64,000 nucleotides of DNA, taken from positions 1-64,000 of the forward strand of contig NZ_KB898047.1 in the NCBI RefSeq assembly GCF_000377345.1. The letters are read 5' to 3'. A program made the translations under genes and the position numbers. The notes below the pieces were generated by a model that saw nothing but the letters and a program-made list of their open reading frames with translations, did not search any database and was not told the origin of the DNA. This document shows positions 29,222 to 38,123 of the stretch, piece by piece. The DNA is from Thioalkalivibrio sp. ALJ16. GTDB lineage: Bacteria; Pseudomonadota; Gammaproteobacteria; Ectothiorhodospirales; Ectothiorhodospiraceae. Each line of letters begins with the position of its first letter. The first letter of the stretch is position 1.

Positions 29222-29800
29222 TCAGTCCTCGCCGGTGTCCGGCTTCCGGTCACGGCGCATCTGCCGCAGCATGGCCTCCTGTTCATTGAAGCTGGGCATG
29301 CGGCTGCGCCCGCCCACGTCGCGATCGCGGACGTTGGCACCGGCGGGGCCCGGGTGGCCCGCCTTTTCACTCTCCTTGATGCGCTGGTATTCCTCGAGTT
29401 CGCGGCGGGCATCCTCGTCGCTGGTGTAGCGGCCGCGATAGTCCTGCGGCGGCTTGTGGCCGCGGCGCAGGAACACCTGCTTGCGCAGTTCCTTGTTGTA
29501 GTCGGTCACCCGTCGGTCAATCCACCACAGGTCCACGCCTGCCCACAGCAGGGCCGCGCCGAGGGGGATTAGCCACCAGGCGGCCGGGGCCAACACGGCC
29601 AGGCCTATCGTGGTGGCGGTGAGCAGCGGGAAGCCGGCGCCGCCCAGGGGGTCGCGCAGGTAGAAGCGGTGCAGCCCCAGCGGGAACAGGACCCAGGCCG
29701 CGTAGGCCGCCGGGCGCGTGCGCATCTCGCGTGCCAGCCGTGCATTGACCGCCTGCAGGCCACCGCCTTCGAGATCGAGTTCCTTCCAGGCCTTGCTCAT
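29222..29800 (-). CDS. TM2-domain membrane protein
   Basis: A 192-residue protein with two hydrophobic segments (about 30-48 and 55-90). They are joined by the FPLGLHRFYLRDPLGGAGFPLL motif, the signature of TM2-domain proteins, whose function is unknown. A hydrophilic tail follows (YNKELRKQVFLRRGHKPPQDYRGRYTSDEDARRELEEYQRIKE). The start MSKAWKELDLEGGG at 29800 was chosen; the frame is open further but low-complexity. It is the last gene in the minus-strand row from arsR. Confidence 0.75.
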   Translation of the reverse strand: MSKAWKELDLEGGGLQAVNARLAREMRTRPAAYAAWVLFPLGLHRFYLRDPLGGAGFPLLTATTIGLAVLAPAAWWLIPLGAALLWAGVDLWWIDRRVTDYNKELRKQVFLRRGHKPPQDYRGRYTSDEDARRELEEYQRIKESEKAGHPGPAGANVRDRDVGGRSRMPSFNEQEAMLRQMRRDRKPDTGED

Positions 29801-29929
29801 CCCTGCCTCCATTGCGTTCGCGTGGGGTTCCACGGTAGCTGCATCCGGGGGGCGGGGCGATTGTGCGGGTGGCGTGCGGGGATTTTGTGGCGCGGCGCTC
29901 CAAGGAAGCACGGATGTGCCCGTGGGTCC

Positions 29930-30922
29930 CTAGTCTTCCTCGCGTGTGGGATCGCGTTCCAGCAGGCGGCGCACGGTGTCGTGGACCGGGCGGCCCTGGT
30001 AGAGCACGGCGTGCACCTCGGCGCAGATCGGCATTTCCACGTCCAGTGCCTGGGCCCGCGTGACGGCGACTCGGGCCGTCTCCACGCCCTCCACCGACTG
30101 TCCGACCCGGGCCCGGGCCGTCGCCAGGTCCAGCCCCTCGCCCAGCATCCGGCCAAGGCGACGGTTGCGTGACTGGTCGTCGGTGCAGGTGAGGATCATG
30201 TCGCCCAGCCCGGAGAGGCCGGTGAGGGTGGTGGGGCGGGCGCCGACGGCGGCCCCGAAGCGCTGGATCTCGGCCAGCCCCCGGGTCATCAGCGCGGCCC
30301 GGGCATTGGCCCCGAACCCGGCGCCATCGGCAATGCCGGTGGCCACCGCCAGTACGTTCTTCAGGGCCCCGCCCAGCTCCACCCCGATCACGTCGGGGTT
30401 GCGGTACAGCCGCAGCGAACGCCCGTGCAGGGCCCTTACCAGGCAGTCCATGTGGCCCTCGTCGGTGGAGGCCACGGACAGCGCGGTGGGTTGTTCCTGC
30501 GCGACCTCGGCGGCGAAGGAGGGGCCGGAGATCAGGGCCGGGGGCCGTTCCGGACCCAGCTCCTGTTCCGCGATCTCGTGCAGCCAGGCGCCGGTTGCGG
30601 TCTCCAGTCCCTTGGTGGCCCAGGCCACGACCTGGTGTTGCGCCAGTCGCGGCGCCAGCCAGCGCAGGGTTGTGCGGAAGGCGCCGGAGGGTACCGCGAT
30701 CAGGACCAGGTCGCGGTCGTCCACGCTCGCCGGATCGGCGCTGACACGGAGGTTGTCCGGGAAGCGGTGGCCGGGCAGGTAGCGGGCATTTTCGCGGGCA
30801 TCCTGCAGCCGCGTGGCGGCGTCGATGTCGCGCACCCACAGGGTTACGTCGTCATGCAGGCGCGCCGCATGCAGTGCCAGTGCCGTGCCCCAGCAGCCGC
30901 CTCCAAGGACCGCGATGCGCAT
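29930..30922 (-). CDS. gpsA: Glycerol-3-phosphate dehydrogenase [NAD(P)+]
   Basis: GpsA reduces dihydroxyacetone phosphate to sn-glycerol 3-phosphate for phospholipid synthesis. The 330-residue protein has the Rossmann motif IAVLGGGCWGTALALHAA, the catalytic Lys region VIGVELGGALKNVLAVATGIADG, and GLSGLGDMILTCTDDQSRNRRLG. It is 15 bases downstream of secB on the minus strand, as in the conserved gammaproteobacterial yibN-grxC-secB-gpsA operon. Confidence 0.96.
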   Translation of the reverse strand: MRIAVLGGGCWGTALALHAARLHDDVTLWVRDIDAATRLQDARENARYLPGHRFPDNLRVSADPASVDDRDLVLIAVPSGAFRTTLRWLAPRLAQHQVVAWATKGLETATGAWLHEIAEQELGPERPPALISGPSFAAEVAQEQPTALSVASTDEGHMDCLVRALHGRSLRLYRNPDVIGVELGGALKNVLAVATGIADGAGFGANARAALMTRGLAEIQRFGAAVGARPTTLTGLSGLGDMILTCTDDQSRNRRLGRMLGEGLDLATARARVGQSVEGVETARVAVTRAQALDVEMPICAEVHAVLYQGRPVHDTVRRLLERDPTREED

Positions 30923-30937
30923 CCTGTCTGCCCGGCG

Positions 30938-31462
30938 TCAGGCCTGCTCGGTCGGCGCTGCCGGCTCGCCGCCCGCCTGCTGCTTCTGCTCCTGCAGATG
31001 CTGGGCGTACAGCGACTCGAAGTTGACCGGCTGCAGCAGCAGCTGCGGGAAGCCGCCCTTCAGGACCAGATCGGCGACGGTCTCGCGCGCGAACGGGAAC
31101 AGCACGTTGGGGCAGTAGGCGCCCAGCAGGTGATTGCGCTGGTCCTCGGGGAAGTCGCGCACGATGAACACGCCGGCCTGCTTGATCTCCACCAGGTACG
31201 CGGTCTTGCCGTTGGACTCGGTGGTCACGGTCAGCCCCAGTTCCACTTCGAAGGCGCCTGCGGCCTCGTCGATCGGGCGGGCGTTGGTGTTCAGCTGGAT
31301 GTTGGTATCGCCCTTCCACTCGCGCATGAAGACCTCGGGGGAGTCCGGCGCTTCGAAGGACAGGTCCTTGATAAAGACCTTCTGGATGGAGAAGTCCGGG
31401 CGCGCCTTCTGTTCGTCCTGGGCCGCGCCGTTGCCGCTTTTCGGGGTGTTCTCTTCAGCCAT
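30938..31462 (-). CDS. secB: Protein-export chaperone SecB
   Basis: SecB is a tetrameric chaperone that keeps preproteins unfolded and passes them to SecA. The 174-residue protein has FSIQKVFIKDLSFEAPDSPEVF, LGLTVTTESNGKTAYLVEIKQAGVF and LLGAYCPNVLFPFARETVADLVLKGGFPQLLLQPVNFESLY, the family core. Both tails are longer than in E. coli (155 aa): an acidic N-terminal extension and a Gln/Ala-rich C-terminal one. The start is at 31462 (MAEENTPKSG). Confidence 0.96.
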   Translation of the reverse strand: MAEENTPKSGNGAAQDEQKARPDFSIQKVFIKDLSFEAPDSPEVFMREWKGDTNIQLNTNARPIDEAAGAFEVELGLTVTTESNGKTAYLVEIKQAGVFIVRDFPEDQRNHLLGAYCPNVLFPFARETVADLVLKGGFPQLLLQPVNFESLYAQHLQEQKQQAGGEPAAPTEQA

Positions 31463-31560
31463 GATGGGTCTCGCAGTCTCTTGGATTCGGGAGGTTGGGA
31501 ATTCGGAAGATTGTAGCGGTCGCGGCACCGGCGGGCAGGGCCCGGATGGTACCCATGCGC

Positions 31561-31851
31561 TCAGCCGGTCGTGTCGCCGGTCTCGGGCGTGAGCCCGGCC
31601 TGCGCGGCCAGCGGCTCCAGCTCTCCGCGGGCGTCGAGTGCCTGCAGGTCGTCGAAGCCCCCGATATGGGTGCCGCCAAGGAAGATCTGGGGGACCGAGG
31701 TGCGGCCGCCGGCACGCTGTTCCATCTCCGCGCGCAGGCCCGGTTCGCGATCGACCGCGTATTCCGTGAAGGGGTAGCCGCGCTGGTTGAGCAGGCGGCG
31801 GGCCAGCAGACAGAACGGGCAGCGGCCGCTGGAGTAGACCTCGAACTGCAT
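31561..31851 (-). CDS. grxC: Glutaredoxin 3
   Basis: A 96-residue dithiol glutaredoxin that reduces disulfides with glutathione. The active site is CPFC (Cys11 and Cys14). The cis-proline motif TSVPQIF and the glutathione-binding GGFDDLQALDA are present. The start codon overlaps the stop of the upstream rhodanese gene (TAATG), so translation is coupled. Its position between rhodanese and secB is conserved. Confidence 0.95.
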   Translation of the reverse strand: MQFEVYSSGRCPFCLLARRLLNQRGYPFTEYAVDREPGLRAEMEQRAGGRTSVPQIFLGGTHIGGFDDLQALDARGELEPLAAQAGLTPETGDTTG

Positions 31852-32279
31852 TACTTCTTCTTGACGGGCATGTTGGCCGATTGCCAGGCCTGGATGCCGC
31901 CCTGCAGGTTGACCACGTCCTGGAAACCGGCTGCGGTGAGCTGCTGTGCGGCGCTCGCGGAACGGTTGCCGCTGCGGCAGTAGACCACCACCGGCTTATC
32001 TTTGTATTTCTCGATGTCGCCCATGCGCTTTTGCAGGCTGCCGAGCGGGATATGCTTGGCGCCGCCGATGCGGCCGGCCGCGACCTCGTTGTCCTCGCGC
32101 ACGTCCAGCACCAGGGCTTCGTCCTGGTTGATTACTCGCACCGCCTCGGTGGGCGAGAGCGAGCGGTACTTGCGATTCAGGCGCCGGAACTCGGCGAACA
32201 GGATCATGCCGATGACGGCGAGCAGGGCGCCGGTCAGGATGGGGTGGTTGGCAAGGAATTCGGGCAGACGTTCTAGCAT
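31851..32279 (-). CDS. Membrane-anchored rhodanese (YibN-like)
   Basis: A 142-residue protein with an N-terminal transmembrane helix at about 13-30 and one rhodanese domain. It carries ALVLDVREDNEVAAGRIGGAKHIPLG and the active-site loop VVYCRSGNRS with Cys101. Rhodaneses carry a cysteine persulfide and transfer sulfane sulfur. It sits directly behind a predicted persulfide-sensing repressor gene and before grxC, so a role in handling reactive sulfur is plausible. It matches the yibN slot of E. coli. Confidence 0.9.
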   Translation of the reverse strand: MLERLPEFLANHPILTGALLAVIGMILFAEFRRLNRKYRSLSPTEAVRVINQDEALVLDVREDNEVAAGRIGGAKHIPLGSLQKRMGDIEKYKDKPVVVYCRSGNRSASAAQQLTAAGFQDVVNLQGGIQAWQSANMPVKKK

Positions 32280-32307
32280 TCGGGAGACCGGATCGGAGGG
32301 GTGATTG

Positions 32308-32658
32308 TCAGGAGCTGCAGAAAACGTCCTGCATCATACCGATCAGACGAAGGGTCCGGGAGTCCCCGACACGGTAAAAGACCCGATTGGCGTCCTTGCG
32401 TGTGGCGAGAATGCCCTTGTCGCGCAGGATACCCAGGTGCTGCGAGATATTGCTCTGGGAGGTCCCGACCTGATCGACGATTTCCTGTACGCTGATTTCG
32501 CGATCGCCGAGAATGCAGAGGATCTTCAGGCGCAGCGGGTGGGACATGGCCTTGAGCGAGCGCGAGGCACGCTCGATGTCTTCGTCCTGTGACATCAGGC
32601 CGTCTTCGACGGACATTTCGAATTCAACCGTTTCGTTGCTCACGGGATGCCTCTTCAT
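32308..32658 (-). CDS. ArsR-family repressor, predicted persulfide sensor (SqrR/BigR/YgaV type)
   Basis: A 116-residue winged-helix repressor. AMSHPLRLKILCILGDREISVQEIVDQVGTSQSNISQHLGILRDKGILATRKDANRVFYRVGD is the ArsR core. Only two cysteines are present, Cys48 and Cys114, 66 residues apart. That is the spacing of the reactive pair in SqrR and BigR, which close a tetrasulfide bridge with persulfides and release DNA. Metal-site motifs such as ELCVCDL are absent. It heads the rhodanese-grxC-secB-gpsA row, 28 bases upstream. ATG 32658 is chosen from domain length. Confidence 0.85.
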   Translation of the reverse strand: MKRHPVSNETVEFEMSVEDGLMSQDEDIERASRSLKAMSHPLRLKILCILGDREISVQEIVDQVGTSQSNISQHLGILRDKGILATRKDANRVFYRVGDSRTLRLIGMMQDVFCSS

Positions 32659-32660
32659 TG

Positions 32661-32677
32661 TGCGAGGGGGCCTCGCA
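32661..32677. promoter_or_regulatory. Palindromic candidate operator of the ArsR gene
   Basis: TGCGAG-ggggc-CTCGCA is a perfect 6 bp inverted repeat lying 3 bases upstream of the arsR start codon and between it and the divergent envC gene. Just upstream on the minus strand is an AT-rich patch (32686-32700) that could hold the -10. An autorepressor site is a reasonable reading, but the palindrome also overlaps the likely ribosome-binding region. Confidence 0.45.
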
Positions 32678-32714
32678 ACTGGGTCAGAATATAAGTACCT
32701 AAACGTACCCCGAT

Positions 32715-33890
32715 ATGCGAATTTGCGCAATCTTGACTCCCCGATGCGGTTTCCGCGCCCCATTTCGGTGCGTGGTGTCGGCCTTGCTGCTGCTGGCGGG
32801 GCCCGCCATGGCGCTGGAGCCGGAGGCCGAACTGCGCGAGACCCGCGAGGCCATTCAGGACGTCCAGCGCAGCCAGCAGGAACGTCAGGCCGCGCTGCAG
32901 GAGCTGGAAGGGATGCTGGCGGATGCCGCCCGCGGGACCGAGGCCTCGCGGCGTGATTTGCGCGAGCTGGCGCGCGCCCGTTCCAGTCAGGAGACGGTGG
33001 TGGCCGAGCAGGAGGGCCGCGTTGACGAGGCCCGTGACCACCTGGATGCCGAGCGCGCGGCCGCCGCCCGCCTGGTGCGTGACCAGTGGCAGCGCGAGCG
33101 TCACCCCGGGCGCAGCCCCGACCGGGCGGGCGACGATCGCCACCAGGCGGCCTTTGCCGCACGCATCCGCAGTGCCCGGGAGCGGGCCCTGGCGGGGTTG
33201 CGCGAACGTCTGGAGGCACTGGAAGCGGCGCGCGAGCAGCTGGCGCGCGAGCGCGAGGTGCTGGCCGAGAAGGAGGAGCAGGCGCGTGCCGCGCTGGCCG
33301 GTCTCGAACGCGAGGAGGCGCGCCAGCGTCAGGCCATGGCCGAGCTGGAGGCGGTCATCGAGGACGAGGCCCTGGAATTGGAGCGGCTGCAGCGCAACGC
33401 CGCCACCCTGGAGGCCGTGATCGAGGAGGTCGAGGCGCGCAGCGCGGCGCAGGCCCCGAGCGCGGCCCCTGCGGCGCGTCCGGAGGTGGACTTCGCCGCA
33501 CTCGAGGGCGAGTTGCCGCGCCCGGCCGACGGGCGGGTGATCCGCAGTTTCAACGATTCACGGGGCAGCCGGCTGCGCTCGCGCTGGCGCGGCACGGTGC
33601 TGGAAGTTGCGAATGGCGAGGCGGTGCGGGCGGTGCATTACGGGCAGGTGGTGTATGCCGACTGGATGCAGGGCTACGGCTTCCTGGTGATCGTGGACCA
33701 CGGCGAGCGCTACCTGACGCTTTATAGCAATGTTGAGGAGATCCTCGTGGCCGAGGGCGATGCGGTCGCGGCCGGAGAGCAGCTGGCGGTGGCCGGGACT
33801 GGCAGCGAGGCCATCGCGCCCGGGCTGTACTTCGAAATCCGTCACAACGGCGGTCCGTTGAACCCTGAAGGCTGGTGGCCCTCTCAGTAG
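32715..33890 (+). CDS. envC: Murein hydrolase activator EnvC (degenerate LytM)
   Basis: EnvC activates the septal amidases AmiA/AmiB during division. The 391-residue protein has a signal peptide (cleavage near AMA-LE, residue 33) and a long coiled coil (about 35-250). A C-terminal M23/LytM fold contains DGRVIRSFNDSRG, WRGTVLEVANGEAVRAVHYGQVVYADWMQGYGFLVIVDHGERYLTLYSN and GLYFEIRHNGGPLNPEGW. The zinc ligands of active M23 peptidases are incomplete, as expected for EnvC. ctpA follows, as in E. coli-like orders. Confidence 0.9.
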   Translation: MRICAILTPRCGFRAPFRCVVSALLLLAGPAMALEPEAELRETREAIQDVQRSQQERQAALQELEGMLADAARGTEASRRDLRELARARSSQETVVAEQEGRVDEARDHLDAERAAAARLVRDQWQRERHPGRSPDRAGDDRHQAAFAARIRSARERALAGLRERLEALEAAREQLAREREVLAEKEEQARAALAGLEREEARQRQAMAELEAVIEDEALELERLQRNAATLEAVIEEVEARSAAQAPSAAPAARPEVDFAALEGELPRPADGRVIRSFNDSRGSRLRSRWRGTVLEVANGEAVRAVHYGQVVYADWMQGYGFLVIVDHGERYLTLYSNVEEILVAEGDAVAAGEQLAVAGTGSEAIAPGLYFEIRHNGGPLNPEGWWPSQ

Positions 33891-34007
33891 GAGGGTGGAT
33901 GCATGCCTTGGCCGAATAGGCCGTACAACGACGCGCATTCAGGCGCTGGTCACGTTGCCGGTGCTACCATCGTCACAATAAGTCACCTCAAGTACGAGGA
34001 CAGGTTC

Positions 34008-35285
34008 ATGAGTAAGTCTTGTCGCACCGGATACGCCCTGGTTGTCGGATTGGTGGTCGGGGTCATGCTGAGTGTCTCGGTGGCCGTCTACGCCGACCGC
34101 GGGAACGGCGCGCACTCCGCCCTGCCGGTGGAGGATCTGCAGCGCTTCACCGACGTGTACATGCGCATCAAGCGCAATTACGTTACCGAGGTCGATGACA
34201 AGGACCTCCTGGATAGCGCGATCCAGGGCATGCTGTCCGGGCTCGACGAACACTCGGCCTATCTGGACGAGCAGGACTTCGAGGATATGCAGGTCGGGAC
34301 CTCCGGCGAGTTCGGCGGTCTCGGTATCGAGGTCGGCATGGAAGACGGCTTTGTGAAGGTCATCGCCCCGATCGACGGCACCCCGGCCAGCCGCGCCGGG
34401 ATCGAGGCCGGTGATCTGATCATCCGCCTGGACGGCGAGTCGGTGAAGGGGATGTCCCTGTCCGATGCCGTCGCGAAGATGCGCGGCGAGAAGGGCTCGG
34501 ATATCACCCTGACCGTGCTGCGCGAGGGCGAGGACCGCCCGATGGACATTACCATCACCCGCGACGTGATCCAGGTGCAGAGCGTGCGCTCCGAAATCCT
34601 GGAGGATGGCTACGGCTACGTCCGCATCAGCAACTTCCAGCAGCGCACGGCGCGTGATCTGGTGCGCGCGGTGGAGGAGATGCAGAAGGAGGGCGAACTC
34701 AAGGGCCTGATCCTGGATCTGCGCAACAACCCCGGCGGTATCCTGAACGGTGCCGTGGGCGTCTCCGACGCCTTCCTCGAGGAAGGCCTGATCGTCTACA
34801 CCGAGGGCCGCCGCGAGGACTCGCAGTTCCGCTACCAGGCCTCGCCGGGCGACGTACTCAAGGGTGCCCCCATGGTGGTGCTGGTCAACCGCGGTTCGGC
34901 CTCGGCCTCGGAGATTGTCGCCGGCGCCCTGCAGGACCACAAGCGGGCCGTGGTCATGGGGCAGAACACCTTTGGCAAGGGCTCGGTCCAGACCATCCTG
35001 CCGCTGACCCAGAACACCGGGATCAAGCTGACCACCGCGCGCTACTTCACGCCCGAGGGTCGGGCGATCAACTCGGACGGCATCGAGCCGGACATCCGCC
35101 TGCAGCAGCTCGTGGTGCAGCGTTCCGACGACGACAATGGTGGCGCGCGCATGGGTCGGGACGGCCTGCCGGAAGCGGCCGACGCCGATGATGACGACAA
35201 CGGCGAGACCCTGGCCGAGCGCGACTACGGCATGAACGAGGCGCTCAACCTGCTCAAGGGCCTGAACTTCTACAGCCGCCGCTAG
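34008..35285 (+). CDS. Carboxy-terminal processing protease (S41)
   Basis: A 425-residue periplasmic serine protease of the CtpA/Prc type. It has an N-terminal signal anchor (about 8-26), then a PDZ domain (about 90-170, GGLGIEVGMEDGFVKVIAPIDGTPASRAGIEAGDLIIRLDG). The catalytic core has LRNNPGG, the nucleophile in RGSASASEIVAGALQDHKRAVVMG and the general-base Lys in NTFGKGSVQTILPL. An Asp-rich segment (about 378-400) lies near the C terminus. The frame is open upstream to 33903, but MSKSCRTGYALVVGL begins the signal sequence. Confidence 0.94.
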   Translation: MSKSCRTGYALVVGLVVGVMLSVSVAVYADRGNGAHSALPVEDLQRFTDVYMRIKRNYVTEVDDKDLLDSAIQGMLSGLDEHSAYLDEQDFEDMQVGTSGEFGGLGIEVGMEDGFVKVIAPIDGTPASRAGIEAGDLIIRLDGESVKGMSLSDAVAKMRGEKGSDITLTVLREGEDRPMDITITRDVIQVQSVRSEILEDGYGYVRISNFQQRTARDLVRAVEEMQKEGELKGLILDLRNNPGGILNGAVGVSDAFLEEGLIVYTEGRREDSQFRYQASPGDVLKGAPMVVLVNRGSASASEIVAGALQDHKRAVVMGQNTFGKGSVQTILPLTQNTGIKLTTARYFTPEGRAINSDGIEPDIRLQQLVVQRSDDDNGGARMGRDGLPEAADADDDDNGETLAERDYGMNEALNLLKGLNFYSRR

Positions 35286-35315
35286 CACGGGGCCGAGGTC
35301 AGCAAGGGCTTGCGT

Positions 35316-35858
35316 ATGCCGACTGTGCTCGTACCCCTGGCCACCGGGGCCGAGGAGCTGGAGGCGGTCACCGTGATCGACCTGCTGCGGCGGGCGCAGT
35401 TCGAGGTCACGGTGGCCGGGCTGGAGCCTGGCCCGGTGACCTGTTCCCGCGGCACGGTGATCCAGCCGGACACCACCCTGGATCAGGTGCTGGACGCCAC
35501 CTTTGACCTGATCGTGTTGCCGGGCGGCCTGCCCGGCGCCGACCACCTGCGGGACGACGCCCGGGTGCAGGGGCTCCTGCGCGCTCAGGCCGAACGCGAC
35601 GGCTTTCTCGCGGCCATCTGCGCCGGGCCGAAGGCACTGGCCGCGGCCGGTTTGCTGCAGGGGCGCCGGGTGACCGCCTACACCGGGGCACTGGATGCGG
35701 CCGGGGTGCCCTCCACCGGGGCCTCGGTGGAGGTGGACGGGCGCCTGATCACCGGTCGCGGTCCGGGCGCGGCGATGGACTTTGCCCTGACCCTGATCGA
35801 ACAGCTCGCCGGCCGCGCCGCCCGCGACGCGGTCGAAGGCCCGTTGCTAAGGCCCTGA
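35316..35858 (+). CDS. DJ-1/PfpI family protein (YajL-like)
   Basis: A 180-residue DJ-1 superfamily protein. It opens MPTVLVPLATGAEELEAVTVIDLLRRAQFEVTVAG and carries the nucleophile elbow AAICAGPKALAAAGLL, with a conserved Glu (in GAEELEA) and Cys. YajL and DJ-1 proteins protect against oxidative and carbonyl stress; the enzymatic activity is debated. ATG 35316 is preferred; an in-frame TTG lies 6 bases upstream. Confidence 0.9.
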   Translation: MPTVLVPLATGAEELEAVTVIDLLRRAQFEVTVAGLEPGPVTCSRGTVIQPDTTLDQVLDATFDLIVLPGGLPGADHLRDDARVQGLLRAQAERDGFLAAICAGPKALAAAGLLQGRRVTAYTGALDAAGVPSTGASVEVDGRLITGRGPGAAMDFALTLIEQLAGRAARDAVEGPLLRP

Positions 35859-35883
35859 ATCTTCTAGCCGAGGCGGGCCTGGG

Positions 35884-36025
35884 CACAAAAAAGGTCAAGA
35901 GCGATTTACAGGAAGGCGGGAAGACAGGAAGAAATTCTTGTTGAGCAATCTGCTGGTCATCGCAGTGCCCCGGACCCCTTCCAGTCTTCCCGTCTTCCTG
36001 TTGATGCTTTTTCCTGCGTAGTGCG
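35884..36025. repeat. Nested-palindrome intergenic repeat, copy E
   Basis: The left part is aaaaaaggtcaagagcga and then acaggaaggcgggaagacag. The right part is cttccagtcttcccgtcttc and then tgttgatgctttttcctgcg. It sits between the convergent thiJ and recG genes. The arm is the same as in A, C and D. Confidence 0.82.
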
Positions 36026-36037
36026 ATCGCCTTTCGG

Positions 36038-38101
36038 TTATCCCACGGTGGCGTAGCGGGTGGCGCTGCCCAGCCAGCGCTCGATCAGCGCACCGGCGCG
36101 GGGCGCATCGCTCTCGACCCGCAGCGCGAGGCGGGTGGCCGCGTCCAGAAGGTCCTGATCGCGGCCCCAGTCCGCGACCCGGAAGCTGCGATCACCGGTC
36201 TGGCGCGTACCCAGCAGCTCTCCCGGGCCGCGCAGCTTCAGGTCTACCTCGGCAATCTCGAAGCCGTCGTCGGTACGACGCATCGCCTCCAGACGCTCGC
36301 GGGCCGTCTCGCCCAGAGGCGGGCGGTACAGCAGCACACAGGCGGAGGCGCTGGCCCCGCGGCCGACGCGGCCGCGCAGCTGGTGCAGCTGTGACAGGCC
36401 CATGCGTTCGGCATTCTCGATGATCATCAGACTCGCATTGGGCACATCCACGCCGACCTCGATGACCGTGGTGGCCACGAGCAGGTCAATGCCTCCGGCC
36501 CGGAAGCGTTCCATCACCGCATCGCGCTCGGGGCCCTTCATGCGGCCGTGCGCCAGCCCGATGGTCAGTTCCGGCAGGGCCTCGCGCAGCCGCTCGGCCG
36601 TCGCCTCGGCGGACTCCGCTTCCAGCTGTTCCGAGTCCTCGACCAGCGGGCAGACCCAGTAGGCCTGGGTGCCGCTGCCGCAGGCCGCCCGGATGCGCTC
36701 GATCACCTCGTCACGGCGTTCGTGACTGATCAGTGCCGTGCGCACGGGGGTGCGCCCGGGCGGGCGTTCGTCGATGACCGAGGAGGCCAGTTCGGCATAC
36801 AGGGCCATGGCCAGTGTGCGCGGGATCGGGGTCGCGGTCATGATCAGCTGGTGCGGCATGCGGCCGTTGCCCTTGTCCCGCAGGGCCATGCGCTGGTGCA
36901 CGCCGAAGCGGTGTTGTTCGTCGATGATCGCGAGCCCCAGACGCTGGAATTGCACCTCGTCCTGGAACAGGGCGTGGGTCCCGATCGCGACCTGGCGCTG
37001 TCCGGCGGCCAGCGCCGCCAGCAGCTGGCCGCGCTCCGCCGCGCCCTGGCGCCCTCCCAGCCAGGCGACCGTGACCCCGAGCGGTTCCAGCCACTGCGCC
37101 AGGTTGCGCCCGTGCTGGCGCGCGAGCAGTTCGGTCGGGGCCATGAAGGCGACCTGGTAGCCGGCCTCGGCGGCGGCCAGGGCCGCGGCCACCGCGACCA
37201 GGGTCTTGCCCGACCCGACGTCGCCCTGGACCAGCCGGTTCATCGGGGTCGTCCGCGCGAGGTCCGCGAGGATCTCGGCGATCACCCGGGACTGCGCACC
37301 AGTGGGGCTGAACGGCAGCTGTTCCAGCAGTTGCGCCCAGAGTTTCCCGGGGGGCTGGATGACCGGTGCATCGCAGTGGTTCCGGGGGGTGCGGCTTTGC
37401 TGCACGCGGGCGAGCTGATGGGCGCACAGCTCTTCCAGTGCCAGGCGGGTGCGCGCCGGCCCGCGTTCCGCCGCGGTGTCGGCGGGCTCCAGCGTGTGCG
37501 CCTGTGCGGGCGGCTGGTGCAGGCGTTCCAGTGCGGTGTGAAGATCGGGCAGGCCCTCCGCTGCCAGCTCCGGGAGCAGGTCCGGCAATCCCCGCAGCCC
37601 GGGCAGGGCCGCGGCCACCAGCTGGCGCAGCAGTCGCTGCGAGACACCCTCGGTGGCCGGATAGATCGGGGTCAGATGGGTCTCCATTGCCGGTGGTGTG
37701 GCACCCACGGCCTGGACCTCCGGGTGCACGCATTCCAGCGCGCCCGGCAGGCCGCGGGGTTCGCCGAAGGCGCGGACCCGGACCCCGGGGGCCAGGCGTC
37801 GCTGCTGGTTGGCGCCAAAGTGGAAAAAACGCAGCAGGATTTGCGCCTGGTGGTCGGCCAGGGTGACGACCAGCATGCGGCGCCGGCGATGGACGACCTC
37901 GCTGTGGGTGACACAACCTTCGAACAGCGCGGACAGGCCCGGGCGCAACGCGCGGATGGGGGTCAGTCGGGTGCGGTCCTCGAAGCGCAGCGGCAGGTGG
38001 AACAGCAGGTCCTGCACCTCGGCGAGGCCCAGCCGCTGCAGGCGTTCGGCCACGGCCGGACCGACGCCCTTCAGCGTGGTGAGCGGGGCCTTCAGCTCCA
38101 T
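36038..38101 (-). CDS. recG: ATP-dependent DNA helicase RecG
   Basis: RecG remodels stalled forks and Holliday junctions. The 687-residue protein has the N-terminal wedge domain with an HhH-like TLKGVGPAVAERL and DLLFHLPLRFEDRTRLTPI. The helicase motifs are Walker A QGDVGSGKTLVAVAAALAA, DEQH box AIIDEQHRFGVHQR, MTATPIPRTLAM, and motifs V/VI with LVATTVIEVGVDVPNASLM and QLRGRVGRG. The start at 38101 (MELKAPLTTLKG) fits the family N terminus. Confidence 0.97.
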   Translation of the reverse strand: MELKAPLTTLKGVGPAVAERLQRLGLAEVQDLLFHLPLRFEDRTRLTPIRALRPGLSALFEGCVTHSEVVHRRRRMLVVTLADHQAQILLRFFHFGANQQRRLAPGVRVRAFGEPRGLPGALECVHPEVQAVGATPPAMETHLTPIYPATEGVSQRLLRQLVAAALPGLRGLPDLLPELAAEGLPDLHTALERLHQPPAQAHTLEPADTAAERGPARTRLALEELCAHQLARVQQSRTPRNHCDAPVIQPPGKLWAQLLEQLPFSPTGAQSRVIAEILADLARTTPMNRLVQGDVGSGKTLVAVAAALAAAEAGYQVAFMAPTELLARQHGRNLAQWLEPLGVTVAWLGGRQGAAERGQLLAALAAGQRQVAIGTHALFQDEVQFQRLGLAIIDEQHRFGVHQRMALRDKGNGRMPHQLIMTATPIPRTLAMALYAELASSVIDERPPGRTPVRTALISHERRDEVIERIRAACGSGTQAYWVCPLVEDSEQLEAESAEATAERLREALPELTIGLAHGRMKGPERDAVMERFRAGGIDLLVATTVIEVGVDVPNASLMIIENAERMGLSQLHQLRGRVGRGASASACVLLYRPPLGETARERLEAMRRTDDGFEIAEVDLKLRGPGELLGTRQTGDRSFRVADWGRDQDLLDAATRLALRVESDAPRAGALIERWLGSATRYATVG

Positions 38102-38123
38102 GCGGCCGGCCCGCGCGGCGGCG

